46,774 bases of DNA from Bacteroidales bacterium (GCA_027858835.1 JAQIBY010000168.1:1-46774); one strand, 5' to 3'; numbered from the stretch's first letter, positions 35,183 to 44,012 are shown. Notes: a model not told the origin generated them from the sequence alone. Translations and numbers: made by a program.

Positions 35183-35203
35183 CATGTTGATAAAACAAAT
35201 AGT

Positions 35204-36079
35204 ATGAAAATAAAAATTCTAATTGCAGCACTTTTTGCCGGTGGTATTATCTTCGGGCTTAATTCCTGTGAAGACGACAATACAAATGTCAATCGTCCAC
35301 TTATGACTGCTTTAGTGGATGGTTCTACTTGGCGTTGTCCTGAACCGAATGCACGAGTTTCTGAAAATCAGATTATTGTTTATGGCACTTCTGCTGAAGG
35401 ACAAACCATTCAACTTACAGTTTTTGCCGGAGAAAAAGGCGTTTATACTTTAAACGCTGCCAATATGCACGAAGGAAAACTAATCCCCAACACAAGTGCT
35501 TATGCTACAATTTATTCCACAAGCTATAATGACGGAGGCTCAGGACAGGTGAGAATTAGCTCCATAAACGAGGATGATCGCACAATTTCAGGAAGTTTTA
35601 ATTTCAGAGCATATAAAGAAAGCGATGCCGGAAATAAAACCGTTACAAACGGAGAATTCACAAAAGTACCTTACAAATACATTAATACTGTTGACACAAC
35701 ACAAATTTATAACATGCTAACTGCAAGTATTGACGATACTGATTTTGTTGCAACAAGTGTGGTTTCAGTTCTCAGTGAAGGCATTATAGAGATTAAAGGA
35801 ACCCGCAGTGATTCATTCCAAAGCATTACGCTGTTTATCCCCGAAGAACAAACGACAGGTATTTTTAATATCGACCCGATAAACGGACCAATTATGGCAA
35901 ATTATCAATCATCATTAAGCCCAATGCCCGCAACTGTAGGATCTTGCACTATTGCAGAACACGACACAGAAACAAATATCATCCGGGGAACTTTCTTTTA
36001 CAATGTTGACAATGATGGTGAAACCATTGAATTGCAAAATGGGTATTTTGAAGTTCAATACGTTGAAGATATCCCTTAA
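35204..36079 (+). CDS. lipoprotein with two DUF6252-like beta domains, probably surface-exposed
   Basis: A 291-residue exported lipoprotein of unknown function. The signal ends IIFGLNSC (Cys22), and the residues after Cys are EDDN; acidic residues just after the lipidated Cys are a known Bacteroidota surface-export signal. Two similar beta domains follow: about 30-158 (LMTALVDGSTWRCPEP ... VYTLNAANMHEG ... ISGSFNFRAY ... VTNGEFTKVPY) and about 165-290 (MLTASIDDTDFVATS ... TGIFNIDPINGPIMAN ... IIRGTFFYNV ... LQNGYFEVQY), which match each other in order and look like DUF6252-type modules. The family assignment is by pattern memory, not a search. Stands alone between the epimerase (81-base gap) and the peptidase promoter. 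Confidence 0.75.
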   Translation: MKIKILIAALFAGGIIFGLNSCEDDNTNVNRPLMTALVDGSTWRCPEPNARVSENQIIVYGTSAEGQTIQLTVFAGEKGVYTLNAANMHEGKLIPNTSAYATIYSTSYNDGGSGQVRISSINEDDRTISGSFNFRAYKESDAGNKTVTNGEFTKVPYKYINTVDTTQIYNMLTASIDDTDFVATSVVSVLSEGIIEIKGTRSDSFQSITLFIPEEQTTGIFNIDPINGPIMANYQSSLSPMPATVGSCTIAEHDTETNIIRGTFFYNVDNDGETIELQNGYFEVQYVEDIP

Positions 36080-36190
36080 ACTTATCGACATAGTTTTCTG
36101 ACAAGTCCAACAAATACTCGTATATCAAAGTACATTGCTATATTATTAACAACACTCACTTAAAAAAATTGTTAAAAACTTTTGCAATAA

Positions 36191-36221
36191 TTTGCATACC
36201 AATAAAGTTTGATTATTTTTG
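36191..36221 (+). promoter_or_regulatory. promoter of the M23 peptidase gene (TTTG-N19-TATTTTTG)
   Basis: TTTG (36191-36194) is followed after 19 bases by TATTTTTG (36214-36221), a full match to the Bacteroidota consensus. It lies 55 bases before the ATG at 36277. Confidence 0.7.
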
Positions 36222-36254
36222 CATACTAAGCTCAACTTAAGCTTAATGGTTATA

Positions 36255-36260
36255 AGGAGG
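36255..36260 (+). promoter_or_regulatory. Shine-Dalgarno-like AGGAGG before the M23 peptidase
   Basis: AGGAGG is a perfect core, but it lies 16 bases before the ATG, longer than usual spacing. Such sequences are rare in this window; other genes have AT-rich leaders. Confidence 0.35.
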
Positions 36261-36276
36261 AAGTAAATTTAATAGT

Positions 36277-37254
36277 ATGGCATTAAAAAAATACAGGTTT
36301 AATCCTAACACCTTAAAATACGAAGAAATAAAATCTGGATTCAAACAGGTTTTGGCAAAACTAACGCCATACGTAATTAGTCTGGTTATTTTTGCCGCAG
36401 CATTTACCTACATTTACGATAAGTATTTTGACACACCTGAAAAACAACGATTAAAAACTGAAAATGAATTTCTTTCCACCAATTTATCTCAAATAAAGCA
36501 TCGCTTGGATGACTTTGATGCCCAGATGAACAAACTCGCACAACAAGACAATGAATTATATCGGGTAATTTATCAAATGGACAGCATTCCAAGTAAAGTA
36601 AGAAATTCTGGATATGGAGGAACAAATCGTTACACAAAATTAAAGGGACATCAAAGCTCAGGATTAGTAATGGATGTTGCACAACGGCTTGATAAACTAG
36701 ATAAAAAATTAAATATTCAAAAATCCTCTTATTACGAGCTTTCTGAAGTTTTAAAAAATAGTGAAAACAGATTGAATGCCCTCCCGATAATTCAACCGAT
36801 TCACAATAAAGAATTAACACGCATCGGCTCCTATTACGGAATGCGACTCCATCCCATTCTTCGAATTTACCGAATGCATGATGGAATTGATTTGACGGCA
36901 CCTACCGGAACCCCGGTATATGCAGCAGGCGACGGTAAAGTTATCCGTGTTGACCATAATCGTTCACGTAGAGGATATGGAAATCTCGTTGTAATTGACC
37001 ATGGATACGATGGCCTTGAAACTCGCTACGCCCACTTAAACACCATTGATGTAAAAAAAGGACAGCGAGTTGAAAGAGGACAACAACTAGGAGCCGTTGG
37101 AAACACAGGAATGTCAACAGCACCACATTTACATTATGAAATCAGGAAAAACGGCGGCTCGATTAATCCATTATACTATATTTTGGATGTAACCCCGGAT
37201 CAATATGATGAGCTGATAAGCATTTCACAAATCCCTGGAAAATCGTTCGATTAA
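36277..37254 (+). CDS. membrane-anchored M23 family metallopeptidase
   Basis: A probable peptidoglycan endopeptidase or envelope regulator with 325 residues. A short basic N-terminal tail (KKYRFNPNTLKYEEI) and a signal-anchor at about 31-46 (YVISLVIFAAAFTYI) hold it in the inner membrane; a coiled coil covers about 55-170. The LytM domain (about 175-300) has zinc ligands His201 and Asp205 in RMHDGIDL, His286 in APHLHYE, and the catalytic His253 in RYAHL, so all active-site residues are present and it is likely enzymatically active rather than a degenerate EnvC/NlpD activator. The architecture resembles Bacteroidota homologues with the same tail. The next gene, a PQQ-propeller protein, starts 10 bases after the stop. 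Confidence 0.9.
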   Translation: MALKKYRFNPNTLKYEEIKSGFKQVLAKLTPYVISLVIFAAAFTYIYDKYFDTPEKQRLKTENEFLSTNLSQIKHRLDDFDAQMNKLAQQDNELYRVIYQMDSIPSKVRNSGYGGTNRYTKLKGHQSSGLVMDVAQRLDKLDKKLNIQKSSYYELSEVLKNSENRLNALPIIQPIHNKELTRIGSYYGMRLHPILRIYRMHDGIDLTAPTGTPVYAAGDGKVIRVDHNRSRRGYGNLVVIDHGYDGLETRYAHLNTIDVKKGQRVERGQQLGAVGNTGMSTAPHLHYEIRKNGGSINPLYYILDVTPDQYDELISISQIPGKSFD

Positions 37255-37263
37255 AGCCTAAAT

Positions 37264-38742
37264 ATGACAACTTTTTTTTTCTGTCTTCTGTCCATAAGCT
37301 TATTAATATCTCCGGTTTTTTCACAAGAAGCAAAACCAACTCACAACATCCCGACACCGAACATTGAAGCAGTCACTTCAACCTATCTTGGAAATCATCA
37401 CAGAAATTTTTACGGGAATAAAGCTCCGGATAAATTAGATGTCATTTGGAAATTTGATCTCGGGAGCGGTAAAACACAAAATCCGAGAAAACCGTATGAC
37501 TTTATGCTTTGGTATGGCGCAGGATGGACGGGACAACCTGCTGTCATTCGTGAAGACAGCTCCTATTTTCTGGTGCAACCATCCTACTCGCACAATTTAT
37601 ACAAAATCAATGCTGAAACCGGCGAAGAAGTTTGGCGATATAAATATGACGATATCATCAAAGGTAGCCCAACATTTTGGGAAAACACCTACAGCTGGGG
37701 AGATGATAGATTTATGATATTTCAAGGTTCCCGTCGCGGAAATCAAAATACGATTAACTCACCAACAATTCACAGCTTACGAGCAATTTCATACCTTACG
37801 GGCGAACCTCTTTGGTACTACAATTCAGAAAGAACCAGATGTTACAGCCGCGACGTTGATGGTAGCCCGATTGTTTATCAAGATACTTTTTACTTACCCC
37901 TTGAAAACGGATATTTTCTAATTGCAGATCCCCGCCCCGATTGCGGAACGCTTGTCAATGAAAGAATCGAACCGAAAGTGTATGATTTGATCAAAATGTA
38001 CAGCGAAGAAGATGCCAATAAACACGGGAACAATGTCATTATGGAAGCATCCCCAACCCTGCTTGGCGATAGAGTTTATATATGCTCCGGTTCAGGTTGG
38101 ATAAAGGGATACAATATTAAAACTGATAGTGTTGACTGGCAATTTTACACTGGTGCTGATATGGATGGGACGCCTGTTGTTACCAATGATTCTTGCTTAA
38201 TTGTAACTATCGAAAAACAATATATCCCCGGAAAAGGCGGCGTTTTTAAATTTGATCCCTCAAAACCACCAGATGAATCAGTGATTTGGTATTTCCCGAC
38301 TGAAAACGAAGAATTTGCATTTTGGGATGGGGGAATTCTCGGCTCTGCTTGTGTGAATGATGCGTATATTGACATTTCAGACAATGGACTGGCAGCAGTG
38401 CAGGCAATGGACGGCAATTTATATGTGCTTGATCATGAATTTACCACAAAAGATAGTACTTTGGGACCGCTGAATAAACACTATTATCCCACACCTCAAG
38501 TTGCATTCAAATACGAAACCGGACCAGGAATATCAACCCCGATTATGTCGGAAAACACCATAATTGTCGCCGGATATAAAGGCATTCATCTATTCAAATA
38601 TGACGATTTATGCATTTTTGAACGGGTAGATCATTACCCCGGCAGTTTTGAATCAACGCCCGTATTTCACAACGGAAAAGTTTACATTGCCTGTCGCGAC
38701 GGATATCTCTATTGCTTTGGCGAAAAGCATGTTGAGGAATAG
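37264..38742 (+). CDS. exported PQQ-like beta-propeller protein
   Basis: A 492-residue exported protein of unknown function. A signal peptide (about 1-20, LLSISLLISPVFSQ) is followed by PQQ-like propeller repeats: YKINAETGEEVWRYKYDD near residue 115, ISYLTGEPLWYYNSERT near 178, SGWIKGYNIKTDSVDWQFY near 278, and the final AGYKGIHLFKYDDL and CRDGYLYCFGEK. The repeats resemble BamB/quinoprotein-type propellers without an obvious PQQ site. Several Asp-Gly-x-P steps (DGSPIVYQD, DGTPVVTND) mark blade boundaries. It follows the M23 peptidase by 10 bases and is likely cotranscribed; a joint envelope role is inference. Confidence 0.85.
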   Translation: MTTFFFCLLSISLLISPVFSQEAKPTHNIPTPNIEAVTSTYLGNHHRNFYGNKAPDKLDVIWKFDLGSGKTQNPRKPYDFMLWYGAGWTGQPAVIREDSSYFLVQPSYSHNLYKINAETGEEVWRYKYDDIIKGSPTFWENTYSWGDDRFMIFQGSRRGNQNTINSPTIHSLRAISYLTGEPLWYYNSERTRCYSRDVDGSPIVYQDTFYLPLENGYFLIADPRPDCGTLVNERIEPKVYDLIKMYSEEDANKHGNNVIMEASPTLLGDRVYICSGSGWIKGYNIKTDSVDWQFYTGADMDGTPVVTNDSCLIVTIEKQYIPGKGGVFKFDPSKPPDESVIWYFPTENEEFAFWDGGILGSACVNDAYIDISDNGLAAVQAMDGNLYVLDHEFTTKDSTLGPLNKHYYPTPQVAFKYETGPGISTPIMSENTIIVAGYKGIHLFKYDDLCIFERVDHYPGSFESTPVFHNGKVYIACRDGYLYCFGEKHVEE

Positions 38743-38793
38743 CTATTTTTCATGAAAATTTATTTTTTAATTGCTTAACTTAGCAGCCGAATT

Positions 38794-39186
38794 ATGAAAA
38801 GAATAGGGCTGTATATTATACTGATGCTTTGTTTTGGGAGTTTGTCCTATGCACAAATCGGACAATCGCCAAAACTAATTTTCAAGCATTATGAATACAA
38901 CTTCGGAACATTAGATTATGACGGAGAAGCGACACATGAATTCGTGATTAAAAATCTGTCCGATACTGTGCTAATAATATCAAATGTGAAAGCAAAATGC
39001 GGTTGTGCTGCAATGGATTGGACAAAGTCTCCGGTAAAGAAAAATCGAAAAGGATGCATTACCGTAAGCTATGACACGACAATCCCCGGAAAATTCAGCA
39101 AATCCATTTATGTATTTACAAATTTATCGGATAAGCCAATAAAATTACTGATTCAGGGAAATGTAAAACAGCCTGAAAATCAATAA
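38794..39186 (+). CDS. DUF1573 exported protein
   Basis: A 130-residue exported protein. A signal peptide (about 1-20, ending LSYAQ) is followed by one DUF1573 domain: YEYNFGTLDYDGEATHEFVI near residue 33, the conserved VKAKCGCAAMDWTKSPV near 67-83 with two Cys, and GCITVSYDTTIPGKFSKSI near 89. This immunoglobulin-like fold (related to MSP/HYDIN-type domains) is very common in Bacteroidota, with no known function. A near-consensus TAACTTAG (38776-38783) lies 10 bases before the start. Spacing to the aminotransferase is 44 bases. Confidence 0.88.
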   Translation: MKRIGLYIILMLCFGSLSYAQIGQSPKLIFKHYEYNFGTLDYDGEATHEFVIKNLSDTVLIISNVKAKCGCAAMDWTKSPVKKNRKGCITVSYDTTIPGKFSKSIYVFTNLSDKPIKLLIQGNVKQPENQ

Positions 39187-39230
39187 ATAAGAATAAAATC
39201 GTTTAGTTTTAACAATAAAAACAAGAAATT

Positions 39231-40427
39231 ATGCCGGGAATATCAAAAAAAGCACAAGTAATGCCGGAATCACCAATCCGTCGTTTAGTTCCTTATGCTG
39301 AAGAAGCAAAAAGACAAGGGAAGAAAGTATATCACCTCAATATCGGACAACCCGACATTGAAACTCCCAAGGTATCGCTTGATGCAATCAAAAACTTAGA
39401 TGACAAAGTGTTTGCATACAGTCATTCTGCCGGAAACGAATCCTACCGAAGAAAACTCACCGGATATTATCAAAACATTGATATCCCAGTAGATCATAAT
39501 GAAATTCTGATTACAACAGGCGGATCAGAAGCCATCACATTTGCCTTTATGGCATGTATGAACCCTGGTGATGAAGTCATTATTCCTGAACCATTTTATG
39601 CAAATTACAATGGTTTTGCTGTCAGTGCAGGTATAAATGTCGTACCGGTGACTTCATCCATAGAAAATGATTTTGCTTTGCCGCCAATAGAAGATTTTGA
39701 AGCACTGATTACTGAAAAAACCAAAGGAATTGTAATCTGTAACCCAAACAATCCAACCGGTTATTTATACTCAGAAGAAGAACTGAAATCACTTGCGGAA
39801 ATCGTCAAAAAACACGACCTATACTTATTCTCTGACGAAGTTTATCGAGAATTTTGCTACGATGGGAACAGCCATTTCTCAGCCATGCATCTTGGTATGG
39901 ATGAGCATGTTATCATGATAGACTCTGTATCCAAAAGATACAGTATGTGCGGTGTCCGTGTTGGATGCCTTGTTACTAAAAACAAAGATATACTTAAAGC
40001 TGTTTTGAAATTTGCACAGGCAAGACTTTGTCCTCCATATCTCGGACAAGTTGCATCTGAAGCTGCAATTGACACTCCAAAAGCATATTTTGACGAAGTG
40101 TATCAAGAATACATTGCCAGGCGCGATTATATGGTTAATCGTTTGAACGAAATGCAAGGTGTAAAATCACCAATGCCCAAAGGTGCCTTCTACACAGTTG
40201 TTTCACTTCCGGTTGATGATGCAGATGTCTTTTCACAATGGATGCTTGAAAGCTTTGACTATAATAAACAAACCGTTATGATGGCACCTGCCTCAGGATT
40301 TTACAGCACACCGGGTCTCGGGAAAAACGAAGTGCGAATTGCTTATGTTTTGAACAAATCCGACTTGGAAAATGCAATGCAATGCCTTGAAGAAGGATTA
40401 AAAGCATATCCGGGCAGAACAATTTAG
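39231..40427 (+). CDS. class I/II PLP-dependent aminotransferase
   Basis: A fold-type I pyridoxal-phosphate aminotransferase, probably using aspartate or another amino acid with 2-oxoglutarate; the exact substrate is not fixed. The 398 residues contain the substrate-arm NIGQPDIETPK near 38, TTGGSEAITFAFMA near 96, the NPNNPTG motif (171-177, Asn174 binds PLP), SDEVYREFCYDG (Asp202, Tyr205), and the Schiff-base Lys235 in SVSKRYSMCGVRVG, with the Arg for the carboxylate near the C-terminus (KNEVRIAYV). The start has the usual MPGISKKAQVMPESPIRRL. Annotated as aspartate aminotransferase in similar genomes, but that is not proven by sequence. Confidence 0.92.
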   Translation: MPGISKKAQVMPESPIRRLVPYAEEAKRQGKKVYHLNIGQPDIETPKVSLDAIKNLDDKVFAYSHSAGNESYRRKLTGYYQNIDIPVDHNEILITTGGSEAITFAFMACMNPGDEVIIPEPFYANYNGFAVSAGINVVPVTSSIENDFALPPIEDFEALITEKTKGIVICNPNNPTGYLYSEEELKSLAEIVKKHDLYLFSDEVYREFCYDGNSHFSAMHLGMDEHVIMIDSVSKRYSMCGVRVGCLVTKNKDILKAVLKFAQARLCPPYLGQVASEAAIDTPKAYFDEVYQEYIARRDYMVNRLNEMQGVKSPMPKGAFYTVVSLPVDDADVFSQWMLESFDYNKQTVMMAPASGFYSTPGLGKNEVRIAYVLNKSDLENAMQCLEEGLKAYPGRTI

Positions 40428-40475
40428 CATCAATTTTCCGAATTATTTTTTATTGACAAAAACCATTTTTTTTTG

Positions 40476-40511
40476 CAAAGCGCCTTTTAACCATTGTTGA
40501 AAGGCGCTTTG
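40476..40511 (+). terminator. hairpin after the aminotransferase gene
   Basis: A perfect 12-bp inverted repeat: CAAAGCGCCTTT (40476-40487) and AAAGGCGCTTTG (40500-40511), with a 12-base loop, about 50 bases after the aminotransferase stop. The T-run lies before the stem on this strand and only a weak T-rich stretch follows, so termination strength is uncertain. Confidence 0.6.
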
Positions 40512-40591
40512 ATATTTTAAGAAGTACTCTATTTCAAAATTCAAACGTTTTATGTATAATCTTGAATTTTATCATCAAAAACTGCCCGCTT

Positions 40592-40625
40592 TTTGATAAT
40601 CTTTTCACCCTAAATTATAAATTTG
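40592..40625 (+). promoter_or_regulatory. promoter of the ricin-like lectin gene (TTTG-N22-TAAATTTG)
   Basis: TTTG (40592-40595) and TAAATTTG (40618-40625) are 22 bases apart, within the tolerated range. The -7 box lies 21 bases before the ATG at 40647; its TTG, in frame, would be a false start at 40623. Confidence 0.6.
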
Positions 40626-40646
40626 TTACAAACTAAAATTAAACCC

Positions 40647-41894
40647 ATGAAAAACACATTTTTAATTTCAATTCTAAGTTTACTATTGCTATTTGGAGCA
40701 CAGGCTCAAGAAAATGAAGAAATCGTTGAAAGCAGAAAAGGATTCTGGATTCAATCTGCAATGAATTATCAAAAAGACAATGGCGGTTATTGGGATATTC
40801 CCGGTACGCCGGAAAAAATTGAACAAAGAGCAAACATTCAGGTTTGGAATATTGATGATGGAAAAGATCGCGAATTTTTTCTTAAAACATGCGAAGAATT
40901 TGGTGTATATCAAATTGTTCCCGGAGACAGAAACGGAACCATTATGCTTGATGTTGCCGGTGGAGAAGAAAATTTTAAAAAGAACGGAGCAAACATTGCA
41001 ACATGGAGAATGAACGGCAGAGATTGGCAAAAATTCAAATTTGTACATCTCGGGAACGGAGAATTTAAAATTCATACCCTTTCGGATATGGTCATTTGTC
41101 TTGCAGGACGTAAAAATGCAAACGGAACCAATGTTCATATTTGGGAAGATCATGATGGAGATTGGATGACATGGTACTTAATTGACCCTGAAACTAAAAA
41201 GGCTTGGATTCCTGAAGAGCAAGCACAAGAACCCACATTCTTTATTGAAAACAATCTGACATATGAATCAAATATACATTCCTTGAAATTTGAAGGAACA
41301 GTCACGAATGTTGATTATACAGATAATCTCATTAAAATCACAATCGATGGCCATGAAAGTGGCAGGAATCCGGGAAACGGACAATTGGTTGATCAGGATA
41401 AAACCGTTGAACAGGAAATTTTCTTTAGTAATGGGATTTATTACCAATTCACATACGATATGTCCGGAGGAAAACAAGCTGACCAAATACATCCCTATAC
41501 CGATGAAAATAATATGGAATCCATGTCTATTGGGGCAGGAAGATATAAAGAAAAACTCTCCGAGACACCGGATTTTTTCATAAAAAACAAAGATAAAACC
41601 TTTAAATACAAAGAATCTTTGGCCTTTGTTGAAGGCGGAGAAGGGACAGCAATCGTTAAAGAAACCTCTAACAACAAAGTGATTCTTAGTATCACATCAA
41701 CAAGAAGAAATCAAAGGAATGGGGAAATGGAAACCAACACTTTTGATTACGAGATTCAATACGAAAACGGGAAATATTTCCGAGGAACAAAAGCAGATTA
41801 CTACGAAGAAGGAACGATTCGTAAAGATCAAAATGACAATGAATATCTAAGTTTAGACGGCGAACAAAGTTCCGTGAAATTTAGTTTGGAATAA
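40647..41894 (+). CDS. exported ricin-type beta-trefoil (RICIN) protein
   Basis: A 415-residue exported protein, probable carbohydrate binder. The signal peptide (about 1-21, ending FGAQAQ) is followed by a beta-trefoil lectin region at about 30-185: GFWIQSAMNYQ, NIQVWNIDDGKDREFFLKTC, GVYQIVPGDRNGTIMLDVAG, NIATWRMNGRDWQKFKFVHL, and CLAGRKNANGTNVHIWEDHD, with the QxW-like (xQxW / IxTW, NVHIW) repeats of the ricin fold. The C-terminal half (about 190-415) is a beta-rich domain I do not recognise. It has its own promoter (40592-40625) and is followed by a hairpin at 41917-41959. No T9SS domain, so it may be periplasmic or released. Confidence 0.8.
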   Translation: MKNTFLISILSLLLLFGAQAQENEEIVESRKGFWIQSAMNYQKDNGGYWDIPGTPEKIEQRANIQVWNIDDGKDREFFLKTCEEFGVYQIVPGDRNGTIMLDVAGGEENFKKNGANIATWRMNGRDWQKFKFVHLGNGEFKIHTLSDMVICLAGRKNANGTNVHIWEDHDGDWMTWYLIDPETKKAWIPEEQAQEPTFFIENNLTYESNIHSLKFEGTVTNVDYTDNLIKITIDGHESGRNPGNGQLVDQDKTVEQEIFFSNGIYYQFTYDMSGGKQADQIHPYTDENNMESMSIGAGRYKEKLSETPDFFIKNKDKTFKYKESLAFVEGGEGTAIVKETSNNKVILSITSTRRNQRNGEMETNTFDYEIQYENGKYFRGTKADYYEEGTIRKDQNDNEYLSLDGEQSSVKFSLE

Positions 41895-41916
41895 TCCGGT
41901 TTATTTCAGAAAAAAT

Positions 41917-41959
41917 AAAACACCTTTTTCAAAGTCGAGAATTTTGGGAAAGGTGTTTT
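41917..41959 (+). terminator. terminator of the ricin-like gene
   Basis: AAAACACCTTT (41917-41927) pairs perfectly with AAAGGTGTTTT (41949-41959), 11 bp, loop of 21 bases, followed by two more T. It lies 23 bases after the stop at 41894. Confidence 0.75.
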
Positions 41960-42060
41960 TTGATGCTTGCTTTTTGTAATTTGTTTGTTATTTGATACTT
42001 GTCATTTGGTGCTTAACAAACAACTCTCCAATCGAATGACAATTGCTTTCCTTTTTCTCC

Positions 42061-42134
42061 GAAATTTCTTAACTCAAGACCTCGGCTTTCCTTCGCACCT
42101 GCCATCGCTTCGAGAGACTTTGAGAAGAAATTTC
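42061..42134. repeat. long imperfect inverted repeat
   Basis: GAAATTTCTT (42061-42070) is complementary to AAGAAATTTC (42125-42134). Inside it, CTCAAGACCTCG (42073-42084) pairs imperfectly with CGAGAGACTTTGAG (42111-42124). The total element would fold into a stem of about 20 bp with a 26-base loop, just after the argS stop (42162, minus strand). It could be an mRNA 3' structure or a small repeat element. Confidence 0.4.
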
Positions 42135-42161
42135 ACCCTTTAGTGTTTGGAGTTTCCTCCG

Positions 42162-43958
42162 CTACATTTTTTCGGGAACATCAATTCCCAAAAGTGCCAT
42201 GGCATATTTCAGATTCCTTGATACCTGATCAGCCAGAAACAAACGGAATTGCAATATTTTTCCGTCTTGAGCCTTTAAAATGGAGTAATCATGATAATAA
42301 TGATTAAAATCTTTAGCCAATTCGTAGGCATAATTAGCAATCATTCCGGGATCAAGTAATTGGGCAGCTTCTTGCAACACAAGCTCAAACTGATCAATTG
42401 TTTTAATCAGATCTAGCTCTTTTTCATTCATAATCGTGTCTTCGGAAATCATGGGAGGAACACTAATATTCATTTTTTTTGCTTTACGCACAACCGAGCG
42501 AATTCGAGCATGGGTATATTGAATAAATGGTCCTGTATGCCCGTTGAAATCGATAGATTCCTTCGGGTTAAACACCATCTGTTTTTTTGGATCCACTTTA
42601 AGGATAAAATATTTCAGCGCTCCCAAACCAATCATACGATGAACATTTTGCTGCTCTGATTCCAGCATATCTCCAAGTTTCCCAAGTTCTCGTGACATTT
42701 CCGCACTGTTGTTAATCATTTCCTCGATTAAATCATCAGCATCAACCACTTTGCCTTCGCGGGATTTCATTTTTCCTTCGGGCAGTTCCACCATTCCGTA
42801 TGACATGTGTTGAATTTTATCAGCCCAAGCATATCCGAGTTTTGATAATATGAGTCGCAATACCTGAAAATGATAAATCTGCTCATTTCCCACCACATAA
42901 ATATGACGATCAAGTTGATAATTTTCAAAACGAGCCACTGCTGTTCCAATATCCTGTGTCATATACAAAGACGTTCCATCGGCACGAAGCACAATCTTCT
43001 CATCCAACTTATCATCTGTAAGATCCGCCCAAATTGAACCGTCATCCCGTTTGTAAAACACATCGCGTTTTAATCCGTCAAGCACAATTTCGCGTCCTGA
43101 TTTATAAGTTTCCGATTCGTGATAAACCTGATCAAATGATATTCCGAGTTGCGCATAAGTCTTATCAAAGCCTGCATACACCCAATTATTCATTTTCTCC
43201 CACAATGCGTGCACTTCGGGGTCACCGGCTTCCCATTTCTGCAACATGTTTTTCGCTGCCTGCATAATTGAAGCTTTTTGTTTGGCATCTTCTTCAGACA
43301 TTCCCGATTCAACGAGATCCGCAATTTGTCCTTTATATTGCAAATCAAATTTCACATAAAGGTCTCCGACATATTTATCCCCTTTCATTCCGGCTTTTTC
43401 AGGTGAGCCATTCGGATCAAAATCCAAATACGCCTGCATGGACTTACAAATATGTATTCCCCTATCATTAACGAGATTTACACGGACTACTTCATGGCCG
43501 GCGGCTTTTAAAATTCTGGAAACTGAATCGCCAATCAGATTATTACGGATATGTCCCAGATGCAGCGGTTTATTTGTGTTTGGAGACGAAAATTCCACCA
43601 TGACTTTTTCCGGATTTTGCAGTGTCAAGCTACCGGTAAAATCACGATGCAGTAAATTCAAGCGCTCTAACCAATATTCTGAATTAAATGTCAGATTCAG
43701 AAATCCTTTAATCACATTATAGGATGAAATATGATCCAGCTTATTTTTAAGGTACAGCCCCAGGTCATTAGCAACATCTTCCGGCTTTTTACGAGCAATT
43801 TTCACAAAGGGAAAAACTACAATTGTCAAGTCGCCGGTAAACACTTTCCGAGTACGCTGAACCTGCACAATATCCGTGTCAATCTTCTGTCCGTAAAGAA
43901 CTTCAACAGCTTCAACTACAATTTCCTTAATCCGTCTTCTCATAATCTCAATTTTCAA
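42162..43958 (-). CDS. argS: arginyl-tRNA synthetase
   Basis: ArgS charges tRNA-Arg with arginine. The 598-residue protein has the N-terminal Arg_tRNA_synt_N region (about 1-110), the HIGH-type motif NKPLHLGHIRNN (HLGH 133-136), ARFENYQLDRHIYVVGNEQI, GMVELPEGKMKSREGKVVDA in place of KMSKS, as is normal for this enzyme, and the DALR anticodon-binding domain at the C-terminus (HARIRSVVRKAKK; ending LLGIDVPEKM). A TATATTTG box (minus, 43977-43970) lies 11 bases upstream. A start at 43943 (Met6) would give a 20-base leader and cannot be excluded. Confidence 0.95.
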   Translation of the reverse strand: MKIEIMRRRIKEIVVEAVEVLYGQKIDTDIVQVQRTRKVFTGDLTIVVFPFVKIARKKPEDVANDLGLYLKNKLDHISSYNVIKGFLNLTFNSEYWLERLNLLHRDFTGSLTLQNPEKVMVEFSSPNTNKPLHLGHIRNNLIGDSVSRILKAAGHEVVRVNLVNDRGIHICKSMQAYLDFDPNGSPEKAGMKGDKYVGDLYVKFDLQYKGQIADLVESGMSEEDAKQKASIMQAAKNMLQKWEAGDPEVHALWEKMNNWVYAGFDKTYAQLGISFDQVYHESETYKSGREIVLDGLKRDVFYKRDDGSIWADLTDDKLDEKIVLRADGTSLYMTQDIGTAVARFENYQLDRHIYVVGNEQIYHFQVLRLILSKLGYAWADKIQHMSYGMVELPEGKMKSREGKVVDADDLIEEMINNSAEMSRELGKLGDMLESEQQNVHRMIGLGALKYFILKVDPKKQMVFNPKESIDFNGHTGPFIQYTHARIRSVVRKAKKMNISVPPMISEDTIMNEKELDLIKTIDQFELVLQEAAQLLDPGMIANYAYELAKDFNHYYHDYSILKAQDGKILQFRLFLADQVSRNLKYAMALLGIDVPEKM

Positions 43959-43969
43959 CTTTCAGCCTG

Positions 43970-43977
43970 CAAATATA
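43970..43977 (-). promoter_or_regulatory. -7 promoter box (TATATTTG) of argS
   Basis: On the minus strand TATATTTG matches TAnnTTTG, 11 bases before the ATG at 43958 or 26 before the alternative at 43943. No -33 TTTG at the usual distance; the nearest is 25 bases upstream. Confidence 0.45.
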
Positions 43978-44012
43978 GGTTTGTTCTTTTATTTGAAGAA
44001 ACCAAAATTGAT

